From: Cricetomys ansorgei
Lineage: Eukaryota; Chordata; Mammalia; Rodentia; Nesomyidae
Direction of reading: 5' to 3'
DNA length: 64,000 nt
NCBI GenBank assembly: GCA_026225945.1
Contig: JAMJFZ010001868.1
Coordinates: 3,133,501 to 3,197,500, forward strand
Positions 46,386 through 57,724 of the stretch are shown one piece after another (the first letter of the stretch is position 1; every line of letters starts with the position of its first letter). A program made the position numbers and the translations under genes. The notes beneath the pieces were generated by a model that ran no database searches, was not told the DNA's origin, and worked only from the letters and a program-made list of their open reading frames with translations.

Positions 46386-46901
46386 GAGGCACTCCACGGT
46401 AAGGCTGTGCTTCCCTCTGTACTTATCGGAGTCACAAGGGCTACGCAGACGCAACGTACCTATCGCAACTATCACTTCTTTGAAAATGCACCACCTCCCT
46501 TTTTTAACAGAAGGATCCGACGCACTACAATGTCCCACCGTGGCTCTGACTGTGACTAACAAAAGCGAACGTGGCTTCCAGTGACCCCGTGAAACACTTC
46601 ATTTCCTATCTACTCCATCCATCGCCATGTCTCTGGGGGAAAAGGAACAACGACCAGAAGGATTCTGAGCACTAGTTCACAGCCTCAGACAATCCCGCAC
46701 AAGGGACCACCGGGGAATTATCGCGAGGTTAATGGGTGTGAGCCTTTGCACGTACCCACATCCTTCTTTACGCAGAGTTTTCTTCTTTTATTATGTTATT
46801 CTGGATTGCATGTTCCCAGTGTAACACAAGGTTCAACAAATGACATTATCAGAAATAAAGAATTCTGTCCAAAGTGGTGGCAGAACCAAGAGAATGGTCT
46901 G
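46386..46901. other. Unassigned unique sequence
   Basis: No recognised gene or repeat in about 515 bp. Confidence 0.5.
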
Positions 46902-47121
46902 TGTTATAGTCTGAATAAGAAATGTGCACCAAAGGCTCGTATGTTTGAACACCTGGCCCCCAGCTGTTTGGTACTGTATAGGGAGTTATGGAACCTTTAG
47001 AGGATAGAGCCTTGCTGAAGGAAGTACATCACGGGGACAGGCCCTTCTGTTCTCTCTGCTTCCTGATGGCTGATACAATGTGATAGGACAGCCTAGCACA
47101 TCTGCTGAACACCTTTCCCAC
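46902..47121 (+). mobile_element. LTR-like repeat, family C, 5' part (outer element)
   Basis: Begins TGTTATAGTCTGAATAAG and continues through 'ttatggaacctttagagga', 'gccttgctgaaggaagtaca' and 'gatacaatgtgataggacag'. It is interrupted at 47121 by a second LTR-like element and resumes at 47460. Confidence 0.65.
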
Positions 47122-47459
47122 TGTTATGGATTGAATGAGTGTGGCCCCATAGGCCTTATGTTTTAATACCTGGTTCCCAATTCGTGAAACCAGGAAGGAT
47201 TGGGAGGTGTGGTCTTGTTGGAGAAGGCGTGTCGCCTGGGGGAGGGGGAGGCGGCTTTGAGGTTTGAAGACTTGTGCTGTTCCTGTTGTGCTCTCTGCCT
47301 CCCACTTGTGGTTCGAGAGGTGAGCTCTCAGCTGCTCCAGCTGCTCCTGCTGCCTTGCCTTTCACCTCTAGAACCGTAAAGCTCAATTGAACATTTTCTT
47401 TTTCATAAGCTGCCTTGACCATGGTATTTCATCACAGCAACAGAACAGGAAATACTGTG
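47122..47459 (+). mobile_element. LTR-like repeat (inner), with 5-bp duplication
   Basis: 338 bp starting TGTTATGGATTGAATG with 'ggaggtgtggtcttgttgga' and a late 'accatggtatttcatcacag'. The 5-mer cccac occurs on both sides (47117-47121 and 47460-47464), and removing the insert joins the outer element smoothly. A 5-bp duplication is typical of ERVL/MaLR-type integration. It has no coding capacity. The minus-strand frame at 47156-47422 is its shadow. Confidence 0.75.
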
Positions 47460-47566
47460 CCCACCGTGATGGGCTGTATCCACTCTGGAATGATGGGACG
47501 AAATAAAGCCTTTCTTCCTTAAGTTGCTCTTGTCATTGTATCACACAGCAGAGAAGAAACCAGTAT
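47460..47566 (+). mobile_element. LTR-like repeat, family C, 3' part (outer element)
   Basis: Resumes with 'accgtgatgggctgtatcca', then 'gacgaaataaagcctttctt' (polyadenylation signal) and 'cttaagttgctcttgtcatt'. Possible outer flanks gtctg before 46902 and gtccg after the element differ at one base. Confidence 0.65.
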
Positions 47567-49136
47567 TGTCCGGACGATGGATTACTCTCAAGTTTGAACA
47601 ACTAAATGATCAAACTATTCACCAGATTCATTTTCAGAAAGTCTTTAATTTCCATGTAAGACTTCTAAAAACTTATAACTTCAGTTCAGTCCTCCAGCCT
47701 GTGCTTCTTAGGAATTTCCATAAATATCTGTTGAGAACGTGGCGGGTTCCAGGCAGCGCGGTAAACTCTAGAAATGCAGCGCTGAAGAGATGAAACGGCT
47801 GCCTTCCTCCAGCCCTCGCCCCAGCCTTATAGTAAAAACAACCACACACATTAAAATACACGTCAGAATGCTAGGGTTAAAACAGAGGTTTAGAACACCG
47901 CGGAAGGCACACAAAAGGGCGTGTACGGGGTATGAACAGCCAGGCTGACCAGATAAGAGTAAGAATGAAGCCGATGAATGTGCGACTGTAATTCAAGCTG
48001 CTCAGACCCCAGATGCTAAAGGGCGAGACTGGCTCCTACAGGAGGCCAGAGATGGGGGAAGGGTTCCTGACTGCATTCTCTGCTTAGGGCCAGAAGGGCC
48101 TGGAGGCTGCAACACCCATCTCATAAATATTTATAAAACTGCTTTAAAATCTACAAGGCAAAAACACTAAGCCACTCCTTCTTTGGGGGGGGGGTCTTGC
48201 TTAGCTTTACTAACTCAACTGCAACTTTGCTAAATACTTTTCTACTTGAGTATCCACCTCTTGATGGAATGCATTCGTTCAAGAAGACAGGAAGCCAGAG
48301 ATCGAATGCACATGTACACAGGCTCGCACATGCTCACACACACAATATTCACCCACATCCATAGAATTGCAGATCATTTCCCCTGCCAGACTATAAATGC
48401 ACACCCGTCCCTCTGGTTGGTAGGCTTGTACCTTCAGGTTACAGCTTGAAGACAAAACCTATGAGCTAGTACTTCAGACTTTTTACTCTCCTTTACATCC
48501 CTCCGGAGACCTCAGTTGGGCATTCCCAGACTCCTCCCACGTCTTTCCTGATACAGACAACAAAATCACCACACACCTACTTAGGAGCCTCCACAGTGAA
48601 CCAGAGAACTGTACCTACCACCTACATTCACCTACTTTTCATTCACCAAATCCTTCTAAACTCCTTTCTCCTCCATTAACTCCATTTCCTCCGTGAAGAA
48701 TGAACACAGACTGAAGAACGGCCAACTCACCTTTACAGTAATACAAGAACCCCAACCCCACTGCACTGCATCCAAGGCCCCTCAATCCCTCCCACTTTCC
48801 ATCCCAGCCTTACTTTAGTCACCCCTATGACCAGACCCTCTGACTGCACTGACGGCTCTCCTATACTTACCTTGAGCCACACTCCTGCCTCTAAACTACC
48901 TTTCACATGGCTCCGCTCTGCGTACATCGTCACAAGGTGAATCACAAGGTTCAAATCAGCTGTCTAGACATGGCTTGGGAAGGAAAGCCTCTTACTCTTT
49001 TGCTGTCTTTGTAGACTTTGGAAGCACTGTATGAGGTCAATCTACTTGGCTTCCCTGGCAGAAGGGAGGGCTTCCCTGCCCCCTTCAAATTTTTCAGTGC
49101 CTAACACTCAGTAGATCTCAAGTGCCTCTTGAAACT
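47567..49136. other. Unassigned unique sequence
   Basis: No recognised gene. There is a G10 run at about 48183-48193. The 48480-48900 part is C/T-rich with no clear frame. Confidence 0.5.
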
Positions 49137-49905
49137 CCTTATTCAGCCCTTCCATAAATATCTGTTGAGCACCCCAACAAGCAGTATTCTAGGTGGCGGG
49201 GATATATCAGAAAGCAAAAACAAAGAAAAAAATTCCTACCTTTTAGAATACTTATAAATTTTTATTTGCATACATTCCAGGGGAATATATAAATGTATAT
49301 AATATAAATATACTATATTATATAATGTGTTATATTTATATTTTTAAGGGGGGTAGAAGACTAATCTAAGATGCAACTATTGAATGTAGTGTGTTAGAAA
49401 GTGGTAAATTCCACAGGGGGGAAAAATGATAAGAGGAATTGGAGCTGAGTGTCAGGAAAGTTTGCAGTTTTCAATATGTCAGTCAAAGCAGGGTGTAAGT
49501 TAGGGAGGAAGTGACCGTGTAGGTATCTAGAGAAGAGAATACAGGCAGAAGAAACAGCCAGTACAAAGGCCCTGAGGAGAAATATGACCGGTGAGCCCAA
49601 AGGCCACTATGCTTGGAGTAGTTAGGCAAAGAGGAAGAGCATAACAGACCAGGTCAGAGGTCAAGAGCCACAGGCATCTGGGGCCTTCCAGGCAATCGTG
49701 AAGAACTGCGTCCTCTACTGTGAGAATGGAGAGGAGTTACCCTAAGTTTTAAAAGAAATGTCATGTGTGCCCTGAGTGTTGGCAGGGTCGTTCTCCTGAG
49801 AACAGAGAGAGAAAGGGATCGAATCAGGGCTGTCAACTAGAAGGTCGGGCAGAATGATTGGTTAGGCCACGGTGGCAGCGTGGAGATACTACGAAAGTCA
49901 AGTCT
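49137..49905 (-). mobile_element. Ancient L2 LINE fragment
   Basis: On the plus strand: 'cataaatatctgttgagcac', 'agtattctaggtggcgggga', 'tatcagaaagcaaaaacaaa', then 'gtgaccgtgtaggtatctag', 'acaggcagaagaaacagcca', 'gtacaaaggccctgaggag' and 'gttttaaaagaaatgtca'. This is the reverse complement of the L2 3' region in correct order over more than 700 bp, with an AT-rich insertion at 49260-49350. It is a non-coding fossil. Confidence 0.75.
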
Positions 49906-49972
49906 CTTAGGTTTCCTGCCAGACTAGAGCCTGGAAGCATATCGCGCTTTCTTCTCTAAGCCGCAGCTTGGA

Positions 49973-50178
49973 CTCTTCCCATGCAGAACGGCGCTGGAGC
50001 CCAGACTCTTCCCATGCAGAACGGCCGCTGGAGCCCAGGACTCTTCCCATGCAGAACGGCCGCTGGAGCCCAGGACTCTTCCCATGCAGAACGGCCGCTG
50101 GAGCCCAGGACTCTTCCCATGCAGAACGGCTGCTGGAGCCCAGGACTCTTCCCATGCAGAACGGCTGCTGGAGCCCAT
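49973..50178 (+). repeat. 35-bp minisatellite, six copies
   Basis: The unit runs from ctcttcccatgcagaacggc to 'cgctggagcccagga'. Copies begin at 49973, 50006, 50041, 50076, 50111 and 50146. The first is 33 bp because of two single-base losses. The 3' copies differ by a C-to-T change (ggccgc to ggctgc). As 35 is not a multiple of three, the repeat opens staggered frames on both strands (49907-50353) that are not genes. There are no spacers, so it is not a CRISPR array. Confidence 0.97.
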
Positions 50179-51778
50179 GCTTAGCTCTCCGCGTTCTCAG
50201 TTCTCTCCTCTGCCTTCACAGTGCAAAACGCAACGTCAGTACCGAGGGCAGTCTGCTCCCGCGAAGCACCAACTGCTCAGGAACCCTGCCCTAGCGCCTC
50301 AGACTCCCGTCGCCCTGTCTCTGCCCTCTATTTGTTCTCCCCTCTATCAATGACCCTCTTCCTTGAGATCCTCCAGGTCCTTCAAAGCTCACTGCAGATA
50401 TGGTCCACTGTGGAGTCTTCCCAGCATGCTCTGCTCTTGCTAACGTCCTCCTTGTCCAGATCTCATAGCCTTAGCACCAAGGTTACACCCACAACATTAA
50501 CGTCACCCCTTTAACAGCCCCACTGTGTACCAGCCTGGTACTGAGGCCCTGTGACTCCTGCAGCGCAAGAAGTGACTAAAGAACGAGGAAGCACAGGACT
50601 TGACATGAGTATGCTGTTCTAACTTGTCTACACCCCTGTCTTCTTGCGATCTCAGAAGACGGTGCCACCATAGAGCTTCACGCCTCGTTAGCAGAGGCAG
50701 GAAGCTGTGCCCTTTCTTCTCCTATACACTGACGCTCACAGGCTCAACTTTCCATTGAGATACTAGCTGCTTTCAACTTCTTAATTACCAGATATGAGAC
50801 AGAACAGAGAGTTTACTGAAGCCACCACCAGCTTTTCTCCTTCAGGTCCTCAAGCGGCAGTGGTGTCATTTGTAATCTTCTATATTATAACCACAAATAA
50901 TCATATACACATAAAGAAATCTACATGCACATCACATACATATACACGCTCACACATGTATGTGAGTTTGGTGAACTAGCTCCTTAATCTCCCTAATGCA
51001 TTACAATTCCTGCACTGTGGTTCAAACGGTTAGAACCCAGGAATCAAAACTCCCAACATAACTAAGGTAGGAAAAAAAATCAGGTAGTAATACAAAAGTC
51101 TGAAGAAAAATGAACAAAAATATTGGATAGCCACATGAGGTATTTATGAAACCATTCATCTTAGGATTTTAAAATTCTTTTGACGTTAGAAAACTCAGAT
51201 ATCCAGTTTCTAAAAGATATATCAAGTATTATTTACTGAAATGACGGTTTGTTCTCTACACAACCACTGCCACAGTCCCAAAACATCATCTCCACATCTT
51301 ATTAAATTTCAATGTTCAAATCAGGATCAAAATTATACCAAAGCAAAACAGATATATCATTCCAGAGAAGCCCACTGAATTAGTTAGGTAATTGCTGCTC
51401 CAAGAGTTTAAGCGAATTACCTCCTTCGACCTGTGATCTTTGTCTAGGGATTTTAAGTTTAAAAATGCAAAATCTGGATGCAGGAGTCATTTAAAATCAA
51501 AGGGGCTTTATCTGGGCATCAGTCAATACTTGGATTCCCAACAGGCAGGCCTTTCTCAACAATCAGCTCTGCTGCTTTGCAATCAGACTGCCCTCCCAGG
51601 GTCGGCCCAGCCTTGCAGCCAGGAGAGCAAAGGGAGTCAAGCCGAAGCTATTCTTACAGGAGGCAGAGAGCAGAATGGACCCTTCTGCACACTTCAGCAC
51701 CAGGGCCTCTCTGTCCTTTAGTCATATTAACTAAATACCTTTGCCTTCATGTTTCTCACTCTAGAGGGGAAGTGGGTG
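50179..51778. other. Unassigned unique sequence
   Basis: No recognised gene or repeat. Short CACAT-rich patches lie near 50905-50965. Frames at 50221-50514 and 51440-51930 have no recognised domain. Confidence 0.5.
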
Positions 51779-51882
51779 GGTGGGTGCTGGGCTTGGGGCT
51801 AAGAATCAAGCCCAGACCTCATCGGGCACTGGGAGGATGTGCATGTAAGCATTCTCCTCCAGCTCCATCCCTAGTCCTCAAT
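51779..51882 (-). mobile_element. ID-like or B4-head tRNA-derived SINE fragment
   Basis: 'tgggtgctgggcttggggct', 'aagaatcaagcccagacctc' and 'cctccagctccatccctag' follow the reverse complement of an alanine-tRNA-like SINE head. Confidence 0.5.
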
Positions 51883-52078
51883 GTTCTGCCTAACAAGCAT
51901 TCAAGGCAATGTTTACTGATACTGACTTAACACATACTTTGCCCCTCTTCACACACAAAAATTACCTACTTCTCCAAACTTAGGGAGAAGAAAGACTGAA
52001 AATGAGCACTAGGGGAAAACATCTCAATGTTTTAAATACTAAGGATTTTTATAACAAACTTAATGAGAAGGAAGAAGG

Positions 52079-52114
52079 GGAGGAGGGAGGGAGGCAGGGA
52101 GGCAGGGAGGCATG
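52079..52114. repeat. GGGA/GGCA simple repeat
   Basis: A short purine-rich tandem tract. Read antisense, it supplies the L/P/S-rich C-terminal tail of the long minus-strand frame, which shows that tail is not real protein. Confidence 0.9.
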
Positions 52115-52272
52115 GCTAGAAAATCCAAACAATGCAGAAAACAAGAAAAGAGAAACAGTGCAGAATACTAGTAGGTGAAAATACATATGCAGCACATATG
52201 CCTTAAAGGTATGGGGGTGCAGGAAACGATGATACAAAACTTTTCCACCATTTGTGAGTACTCGTATCTTAC

Positions 52273-52660
52273 AGATCTTTGCAACCCACCACCCAAACAG
52301 AGAGACTTCATTCATCACAAATAAGGGGCAGTACAGGTTACACAGACTCTGGCATGGAGTCCAGTTGGCCCATTTGTGAAACTGCTGCTGATCTTGGGGT
52401 CCAACAGCATCTGTCTTATAAGTTAATTTAACCTCACACCAGTCCCTTTTCTGCTTGTACGTATTACACCATCCTGCTTTGTCTCCAGCTGCATCACAAA
52501 ACTGAGAGACAAGCATGCCACAGCCGTCAAAGTCAAGCTGGTAACAAACAGACTCCATGAATCTGGCCAGGCACTTCTTCCTGCAGAGCCGGTGGCAAGT
52601 TATCACAGCTCCCTGAAGGGTCCCAAGCAGCTCGGCTTTCACATCAGCGGTTTCTACAGT
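52273..52660 (-). CDS. Candidate internal exon, cysteine-rich, unidentified
   Basis: This is the best coding candidate in the window. On the minus strand a pyrimidine-rich tract ends in 'gtccgccttttag', a good splice acceptor whose TAG is also the in-frame stop, so the frame opens exactly at the exon edge (52660). It stays open for 129 codons to a plausible donor, 'gatct|gtaagatac', after 52273. Exon length 388, ending in phase 1. Numbering from the first codon (ACT), cysteines fall at 22, 26, 30, 39, 47, 55, 65, 75, 103, 107 and 111. There is a W97-x2-W100-x2-C103-x3-C107 pattern, loosely like a thrombospondin type 1 repeat, and an N-glycosylation sequon at N99. This suggests a secreted or extracellular protein (inference). 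Beyond the donor the frame continues to 52049 into antisense simple repeat, so that part is unlikely to be coding. No flanking exons are identified, the protein is not recognised, and chance cannot be excluded. Confidence 0.4.
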
Positions 52661-53420
52661 CTAAAAGGCGGACACAAAGCAGGAGAAAGGGAGGGGATAG
52701 ATTCCATCTACTCTGTACTTCGCTAACAACACTACCAGCAGAAATGAGTAGAAATGCAGTAGACAGACCACAGTCTCGTGTTATCAAACATAAAGACCTT
52801 GGTCCCTGCCGTGGTCAAATTCTAGACTGCTCCCACGGCAGTCAACACAAAGAAAGCTGGGGCTCCACACAGGTGTGGAGTCCAGTAGGCGTGCGGGGCA
52901 GCCAGGAATGGGCCTTCATTCTCTAAGCAACTACTTGGGAGTATCCGATTCCTGCTGACAACCACAACATGTCTGGTAACTCCCAGCAGGCTAACAGGGC
53001 ACAGGGTTGTGCCACCCACATCAGCCAGGAAACACGGGGAGATTTTTGAGCATGTTCTGTTTCATCTCCACCTCTGAAAGTCAGGTGAGGCATTTTTCAA
53101 AGGCAAAAATGCTTGAAGCCCCTACCCACTGACACCCTCTACCCCCCAACTAGTTCATCAAAAATTGCAGGAGGTCATTTTTCCAGGCTTAGCCTACATT
53201 TATGTTTATCACCATCTCTGGAAAATCCTAAGCATCCTATTCAGCTACTGCTTTGGCTGAGCCTTTCTACCTCACCAATTATCATTTTACAAAATGAGAA
53301 ACGTATAGAGGCACTTAGAGTTTGCTATGGGTTACCCACTTTGTAGGGGTGCTTTTATTAATATGGGTATGCCATGGAGTTTAGGAGAGGAAAAAAATAT
53401 GATTTCGATTATTAATTATT
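52661..53420. other. Unassigned sequence upstream of the candidate exon
   Basis: The first 35 bp form the polypyrimidine tract and acceptor of the candidate exon when read on the minus strand. No further exon or repeat is recognised. Confidence 0.5.
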
Positions 53421-53593
53421 TTGTGTGAGAGAGCGAGAACGAGAAAACAATGAGAAAAAGAGAGAGGCAGCAAAAGCAAGAACAACTTACAGGGATCGCT
53501 TCTCTCCTTATACCATGCGGGATCCTGGGAACCGAACTCAGGCCACCTGGCTCGACAGCAGATGCTTTCACCTGCTGAGCTACTTCACCAGCC
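53421..53593 (-). mobile_element. B2/B3-type SINE, diverged
   Basis: GAGA-rich left part, then 'gatcctgggaaccgaactca', 'ggccacctggctcgacagca' and 'cacctgctgagctacttcac', which is a reverse-orientation tRNA-derived head. The minus-strand frame at 53416-53775 runs across it. Confidence 0.7.
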
Positions 53594-55125
53594 AAATTTA
53601 AACGAGCAGATATAAGATTTGAACAAAAATCATCTGATAGCCCCAATGCTGAGTTTCTGTAGCCAGTCAGGAAGTAAAGCACTGCTGTCTCCTCGTATGA
53701 CGGTTTTAAAGAGCAGAACTGAGACGGTGCTTCCTGACCGAGTGTACTAGGCATGCTCAACAGGACGGTGCGCACACAAGCACACGCCCTCCCCTGTGCC
53801 AGAAGGGCTTACACTCTGGCTGTCTCCCGCTTACGGCTGCTCCACTCTGCCGCCTCCTGGAACTCCCACAGCAGTTTTCTGTTCAGCATATGTGACCACG
53901 TTCTCTGGAATTTAACAGCATTGCACTGTCGTAAGTCAATCTGACTCAGTGTCCCTTCTCTCTCCTAAGTCAATGCCTGCTCAAGTGGTCATTTTCAACC
54001 CTCTCTGAGAATCAGAAAACGAGAGCCAAAGAGTTGTGATTGGAATCCCAGAGTTTTTACTTCTGAGATAAATCCCGGGAAAGTCACTAATTACTAGCCA
54101 TTCAGACACTTTAACCAGATACCAGAACAAACCAACGCTACAACCTTAAGTATCCCCAAGAAAATTTAACTTGGGACATCAATGTGGGATAATTTACTGA
54201 GACACTAAATTTTGTCCTCAGATGGGCCTCAGCTACATGACCGTTAAAATGAAAACCATTTTTTTTCATTCTCAAAAATGGTTGAGTGGACAAATTTCAC
54301 AGAACAATTTTCTAATGCAAGCTAGCATAGTGCTGATGTTCATTTTTTTAAGTAAATTACTGGCTTAGATACTGTCTGTGTGAAAACATTCAAAGGGCTA
54401 CTTTTGTTTATGAATGGAACTGGGAATTGATACTTCTTTGAGCACGTAACTTATTTGTAAATTTCCATTTTGAATAGCTCCCACACAAGAATATAGATCT
54501 TACTGGAACGGTATAATCAGGCTAAATGTTTTATTCATCTCAGATCAGTATGGGATTCAGAAAGCACTGTTTGTTCTTGTATCAGTAATTACATTAAAAT
54601 ACATACGTATTGACTACATGTCACTCACACATGGTATCTGTCACGGCTTTTAAAGGAAACCTATATTACAGATTATTTAACGTGAAAACTGTAAAGATAA
54701 GTAAAATACCAAAAGATATACAATTCCAAGCTCTATCAGCGTACTTACCAAATGTGGCCACTAGTAATGGAAGCAACCTCACTCTTAACTATTACGTGGG
54801 CTCAGTGAATGGGAATAAATTGGCCAGATTTTGTGTTTATGATCAAATTACTACAGCCTGGAAGCTTCATAAATGTAACTGTACTGACCCTCTGTGCTTC
54901 AGTGAATCAGTCTTTCTGGACCCCTAACTTTAGCCCAAAAGAAAGGAAACCAAAGTAAAGGGCAGGTAAAGGTTACTCTCGCCACCTATTTTACTTTCCC
55001 CAGCTCCAAAAGACAATTAAGGTAGAGGTCGTGGAAAATTTTTATGTTTTATTCAAAGAGGAAGTGGGCATCAAATTGTTTCTCATCTTCACAAAAAGCA
55101 AAGAATTGCTCCAATTTAAAGACAG
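53594..55125. other. Unassigned unique sequence
   Basis: No recognised repeat. The 105-codon plus-strand frame at 54610-54927 has no recognised domain and no convincing splice context, and is treated as chance. Confidence 0.5.
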
Positions 55126-55207
55126 GACTGGGGCCAGCCACAGCTCAGTCATAGAGCCTAAGCCCAACAGGTGGAAAGAACTGGGTTCAACACCCGGTGC
55201 CAAAAAT
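55126..55207 (+). mobile_element. ID-like SINE, degenerate
   Basis: 'ggggccagccacagctcagt' then 'gaactgggttcaacacccgg' and 'tgccaaaaatgaa' match an ID element (alanine-tRNA-like, B box gttcaa) with a short A-rich end. Confidence 0.6.
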
Positions 55208-55777
55208 GAATTAAGCAACAAATACAGCGCCTTAGAGGGTGCATCTACAGTGGCTCTGCAGTGTCTTCTACCACCTCAGATTTTCATAATTATGTCAAAG
55301 AAAAATCTGTAGATACTAGTATGAAAAAAATGAAAGAAAGAAATGCAGACATAAGGTCTATAAGATACCAGGAGATTTTTTTTTTTAATGGAAATGGGCT
55401 ACAACAAAATCTAGCTCTCAAATCTTTTTCATAGAAAAACTGCATTGCAAAAAGCACTGGCTTAAGGATAAGCACGCAACTCAGACTGAGTGCAGAGAGA
55501 AGCTTTACATCTGTGTCTAAACTGATTTTCTAAACTGCATCATGACAAGCAAAGGGTAAAAGAGTTCTTTCAGCAAATGGCGCTAGAAAATATCTATTAA
55601 AAAAAATAAAATAAAGGTAGTTTGGAACTTCCAGCATAAATAAAAACTGACCTCAAATGCACCACAGACGAAGACGTGAGGCCTGAAAGAATGAAATTCT
55701 CTTAAATAGCGACAAGAATATCTGTGAGCTTTAATTAAGGCAAAGAGTACTGTAACATCGAAGTCACGATCTTTAAA
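55208..55777. other. Unassigned unique sequence
   Basis: AT-rich, with a T-run near 55378-55385. No gene or repeat is recognised. Confidence 0.5.
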
Positions 55778-55951
55778 GGCTGGCACATACCAGCAATCCC
55801 GGATCTCTGGAGGCAGAGGCGGGAATATCCCAAGTTCGAGACAAGCTTGGACTACACACCAAATTCATGCTAGCCTCTGCTACAAAGGGAGATTCGAAAA
55901 CAGAAAGGGAGGGAGATGAGCAGGGAGGACGCCTTTAAAAGAAATAAAAAA
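55778..55951 (+). mobile_element. Older B1/proto-B1 SINE
   Basis: 'ggctggcacataccagcaat', 'ctggaggcagaggcgggaat' and 'caagttcgagacaagcttgg' are in B1 order, with an A-rich end at about 55938-55951. It is more diverged than the other full B1 copies. Confidence 0.7.
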
Positions 55952-56075
55952 CATAAACTGAACTTCATTAGAGTAAAAATTTCTGGCCATTAAGAATATT
56001 ATCAGTAAAAAGATTACACATATATAGTTTCCTAAATTGATGTAATTTGAAATTAATTGAAATTTACATTATTTG

Positions 56076-56342
56076 TGGGTGGAGCCACCTCTGGGCTGGT
56101 GGTCCTGGGTTCTACAAGAAAGCAGGCTGAGCAAGCCATGGGAAGCAAGCCAGTAAGCAGCACTCCTGCGTGGCCTCTGCATCAGCTCCTGCCTCCAGGT
56201 TCCTGCCCTGTTTGAGTTCCTGCCCTGACTTCCTTCAGTGATCAACAATGATGTGGAGGCATAAACCAAATAAACCCTTTCCTCCCCACGCTGCTTTTGG
56301 TCATGGTGTTTCATCACAGCAATAGAAATCCTATCTAGAACA
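56076..56342 (+). mobile_element. LTR-like repeat, family A copy 2, 5'-truncated
   Basis: 'cctctgggctggtggtcctg', 'gcaagccagtaagcagcact', 'tctgcatcagctcctgcctc', 'taaaccaaataaaccctttc' and 'tcatggtgtttcatcacagc' match 4182-4567 along its 3' two thirds and keep the polyadenylation-like AAATAAA. The 165-codon minus-strand frame at 56069-56566 is antisense to this and to L1, and is not a gene. Confidence 0.75.
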
Positions 56343-56469
56343 GATGTAAAAGAGACACTCCATCGAGAAAGTTGACAAAGGCAGTCAGCGATTAGGTGGT
56401 GGAGGGAATGTGTGCAAATCTTATATCCACATATAAAATCATATAAGCACATATACATATATAGAGAGA

Positions 56470-56600
56470 GAAAGAAAAACAACCCAAATAAAAAGTGGGC
56501 AAAAGATCTGAATAGCCGTTTCCCTAAAGAAGGTACAAGAGTGGCTGCAGGCATGCAACTAGACATGGTCTGCTATGAAAAAAGACTGAGAAGATCACAC
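56470..56600 (+). mobile_element. LINE-1 ORF2 fragment (late part)
   Basis: 'aaataaaaagtgggcaaaag' followed by 'atctgaatagccgtttcc' matches the L1 ORF2 region usually read as 'tgggcaaaagacatgaacag'. It is short and decayed. Confidence 0.6.
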
Positions 56601-56639
56601 ATCTAATTTTACACACTCAGTGCTTAAGAACAAGCTTAA

Positions 56640-56960
56640 TGTGTTTGTCAGAAATAGGATCATCATACAGAATCAACTGTGCTTCCATATATCACTAGCA
56701 AATTATACAAAAATGAAATTTTAAAAATTCTATCTACAAAGGCATGCCAAATAACAGCAACAAAATTCTCTAGGGAAGAAACTCAACGCAAAAGAGCAGG
56801 AGTTGAACCCTGAAACAACACAACATTGCTCAAGGAAACCACAGACCTCAAAACATGGAAATACACTCCATGCTCATGAGGTCATGAACCAACACTCTTA
56901 ATACTGAGATGGAGTCAATGTGACCAAAAGGGAAAAAACTAAGAATATACGATACCAAGA
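56640..56960 (+). mobile_element. LINE-1 ORF2 fragment (earlier part)
   Basis: 'aatcaactgtgcttccatat', 'tctatctacaaaggcatgcc' and 'acatggaaatacactccatg' then 'ctcatgaggtcatgaaccaa' match L1 ORF2 in order. In intact L1 this segment precedes the one now at 56470-56600, so the two are separate insertions or are rearranged. Confidence 0.65.
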
Positions 56961-57724
56961 GTGAACCTGATACAAATTTCAGGATTACACCATTGCTAAC
57001 AAACGTGCTGAGCTAATACGAGACACAGATAACAACAGGAGAAAAGGCAGTGACAGTTACTAATAATGGTCTTTTCTGCTCAGTTCTTTCAGAGCCTGTA
57101 CTTACCCCCTGAAGATGTCTACTGATTTTAAAATAAGTAATGTTAAAAAAAAAAAATCAAATGATGAAAATAAAGTCTAAGGTTCACAAGTGTGGGGAGA
57201 GGGCAGCTCCAGAATTCACTGATGTGCTTGGACTGGCTGGGATGGAAGCCAGCGGAGGTTCTGGGGAGAGCAGCAGCCCTGCTCAGGTTTCCTGACAACC
57301 CCTCATTTGGCAGCTCCCCAGCCACTGTATTTACAGTAAACGAGACACCACTACCAGCATAAGGAATTATCTTCCTTATCAGCAATTTGCTCTAAGTATA
57401 GGCCCTGGGAAGCCTTCCTTTTAGACTCAAAAAGCAAGTAATTGAGTTAAATACATTTTCAAATGTTCCCAACGCCTAAATCCCATTTCTCCTTTGCTAA
57501 CATTAGCCTTCTCTGCTAGTCTCTCCACCACCTAGCAGAACCGAGTTCCAGTCCTGTTTCCATGCAACCTGTTCTACCTTAAGCAATAATTCCACACTGC
57601 CCATCAGCGCCACACTGGCCTGCCTTCCACACTGTGACCCTGCGAGACTGTCCCACAGTCGTTTTTCATTGAGACCTCACACCTGGAAGCCACTGGCCAT
57701 CAGGGTGTTTTTGATGTGACAGTC
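56961..57724. other. Unassigned unique sequence
   Basis: A-run at about 57146-57157. No gene or repeat is recognised otherwise. Confidence 0.5.

Noticed and set aside
49907..50353. Overlapping frames on both strands with a repeated motif, and a superficial CRISPR-like look
   Set aside because: They come from a 35-bp minisatellite that shifts frame at each copy. Units are contiguous with no spacers, and the genome is a rodent's.
52049..52272. C-terminal 70 or so codons of the long minus-strand frame
   Set aside because: They lie beyond a good splice donor and end in L/S/P-rich residues encoded antisense to a GGGA/GGCA simple repeat, so only the part up to the donor was kept.
54610..54927. 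105-codon plus-strand frame with two possible N-glycosylation sites
   Set aside because: AT-rich sequence, no recognised domain, no clear acceptor or donor at its edges; judged chance.
56069..56566. 165-codon minus-strand frame
   Set aside because: It is antisense to the LTR-like family A repeat and an L1 ORF2 fragment, with no recognised domain of its own.
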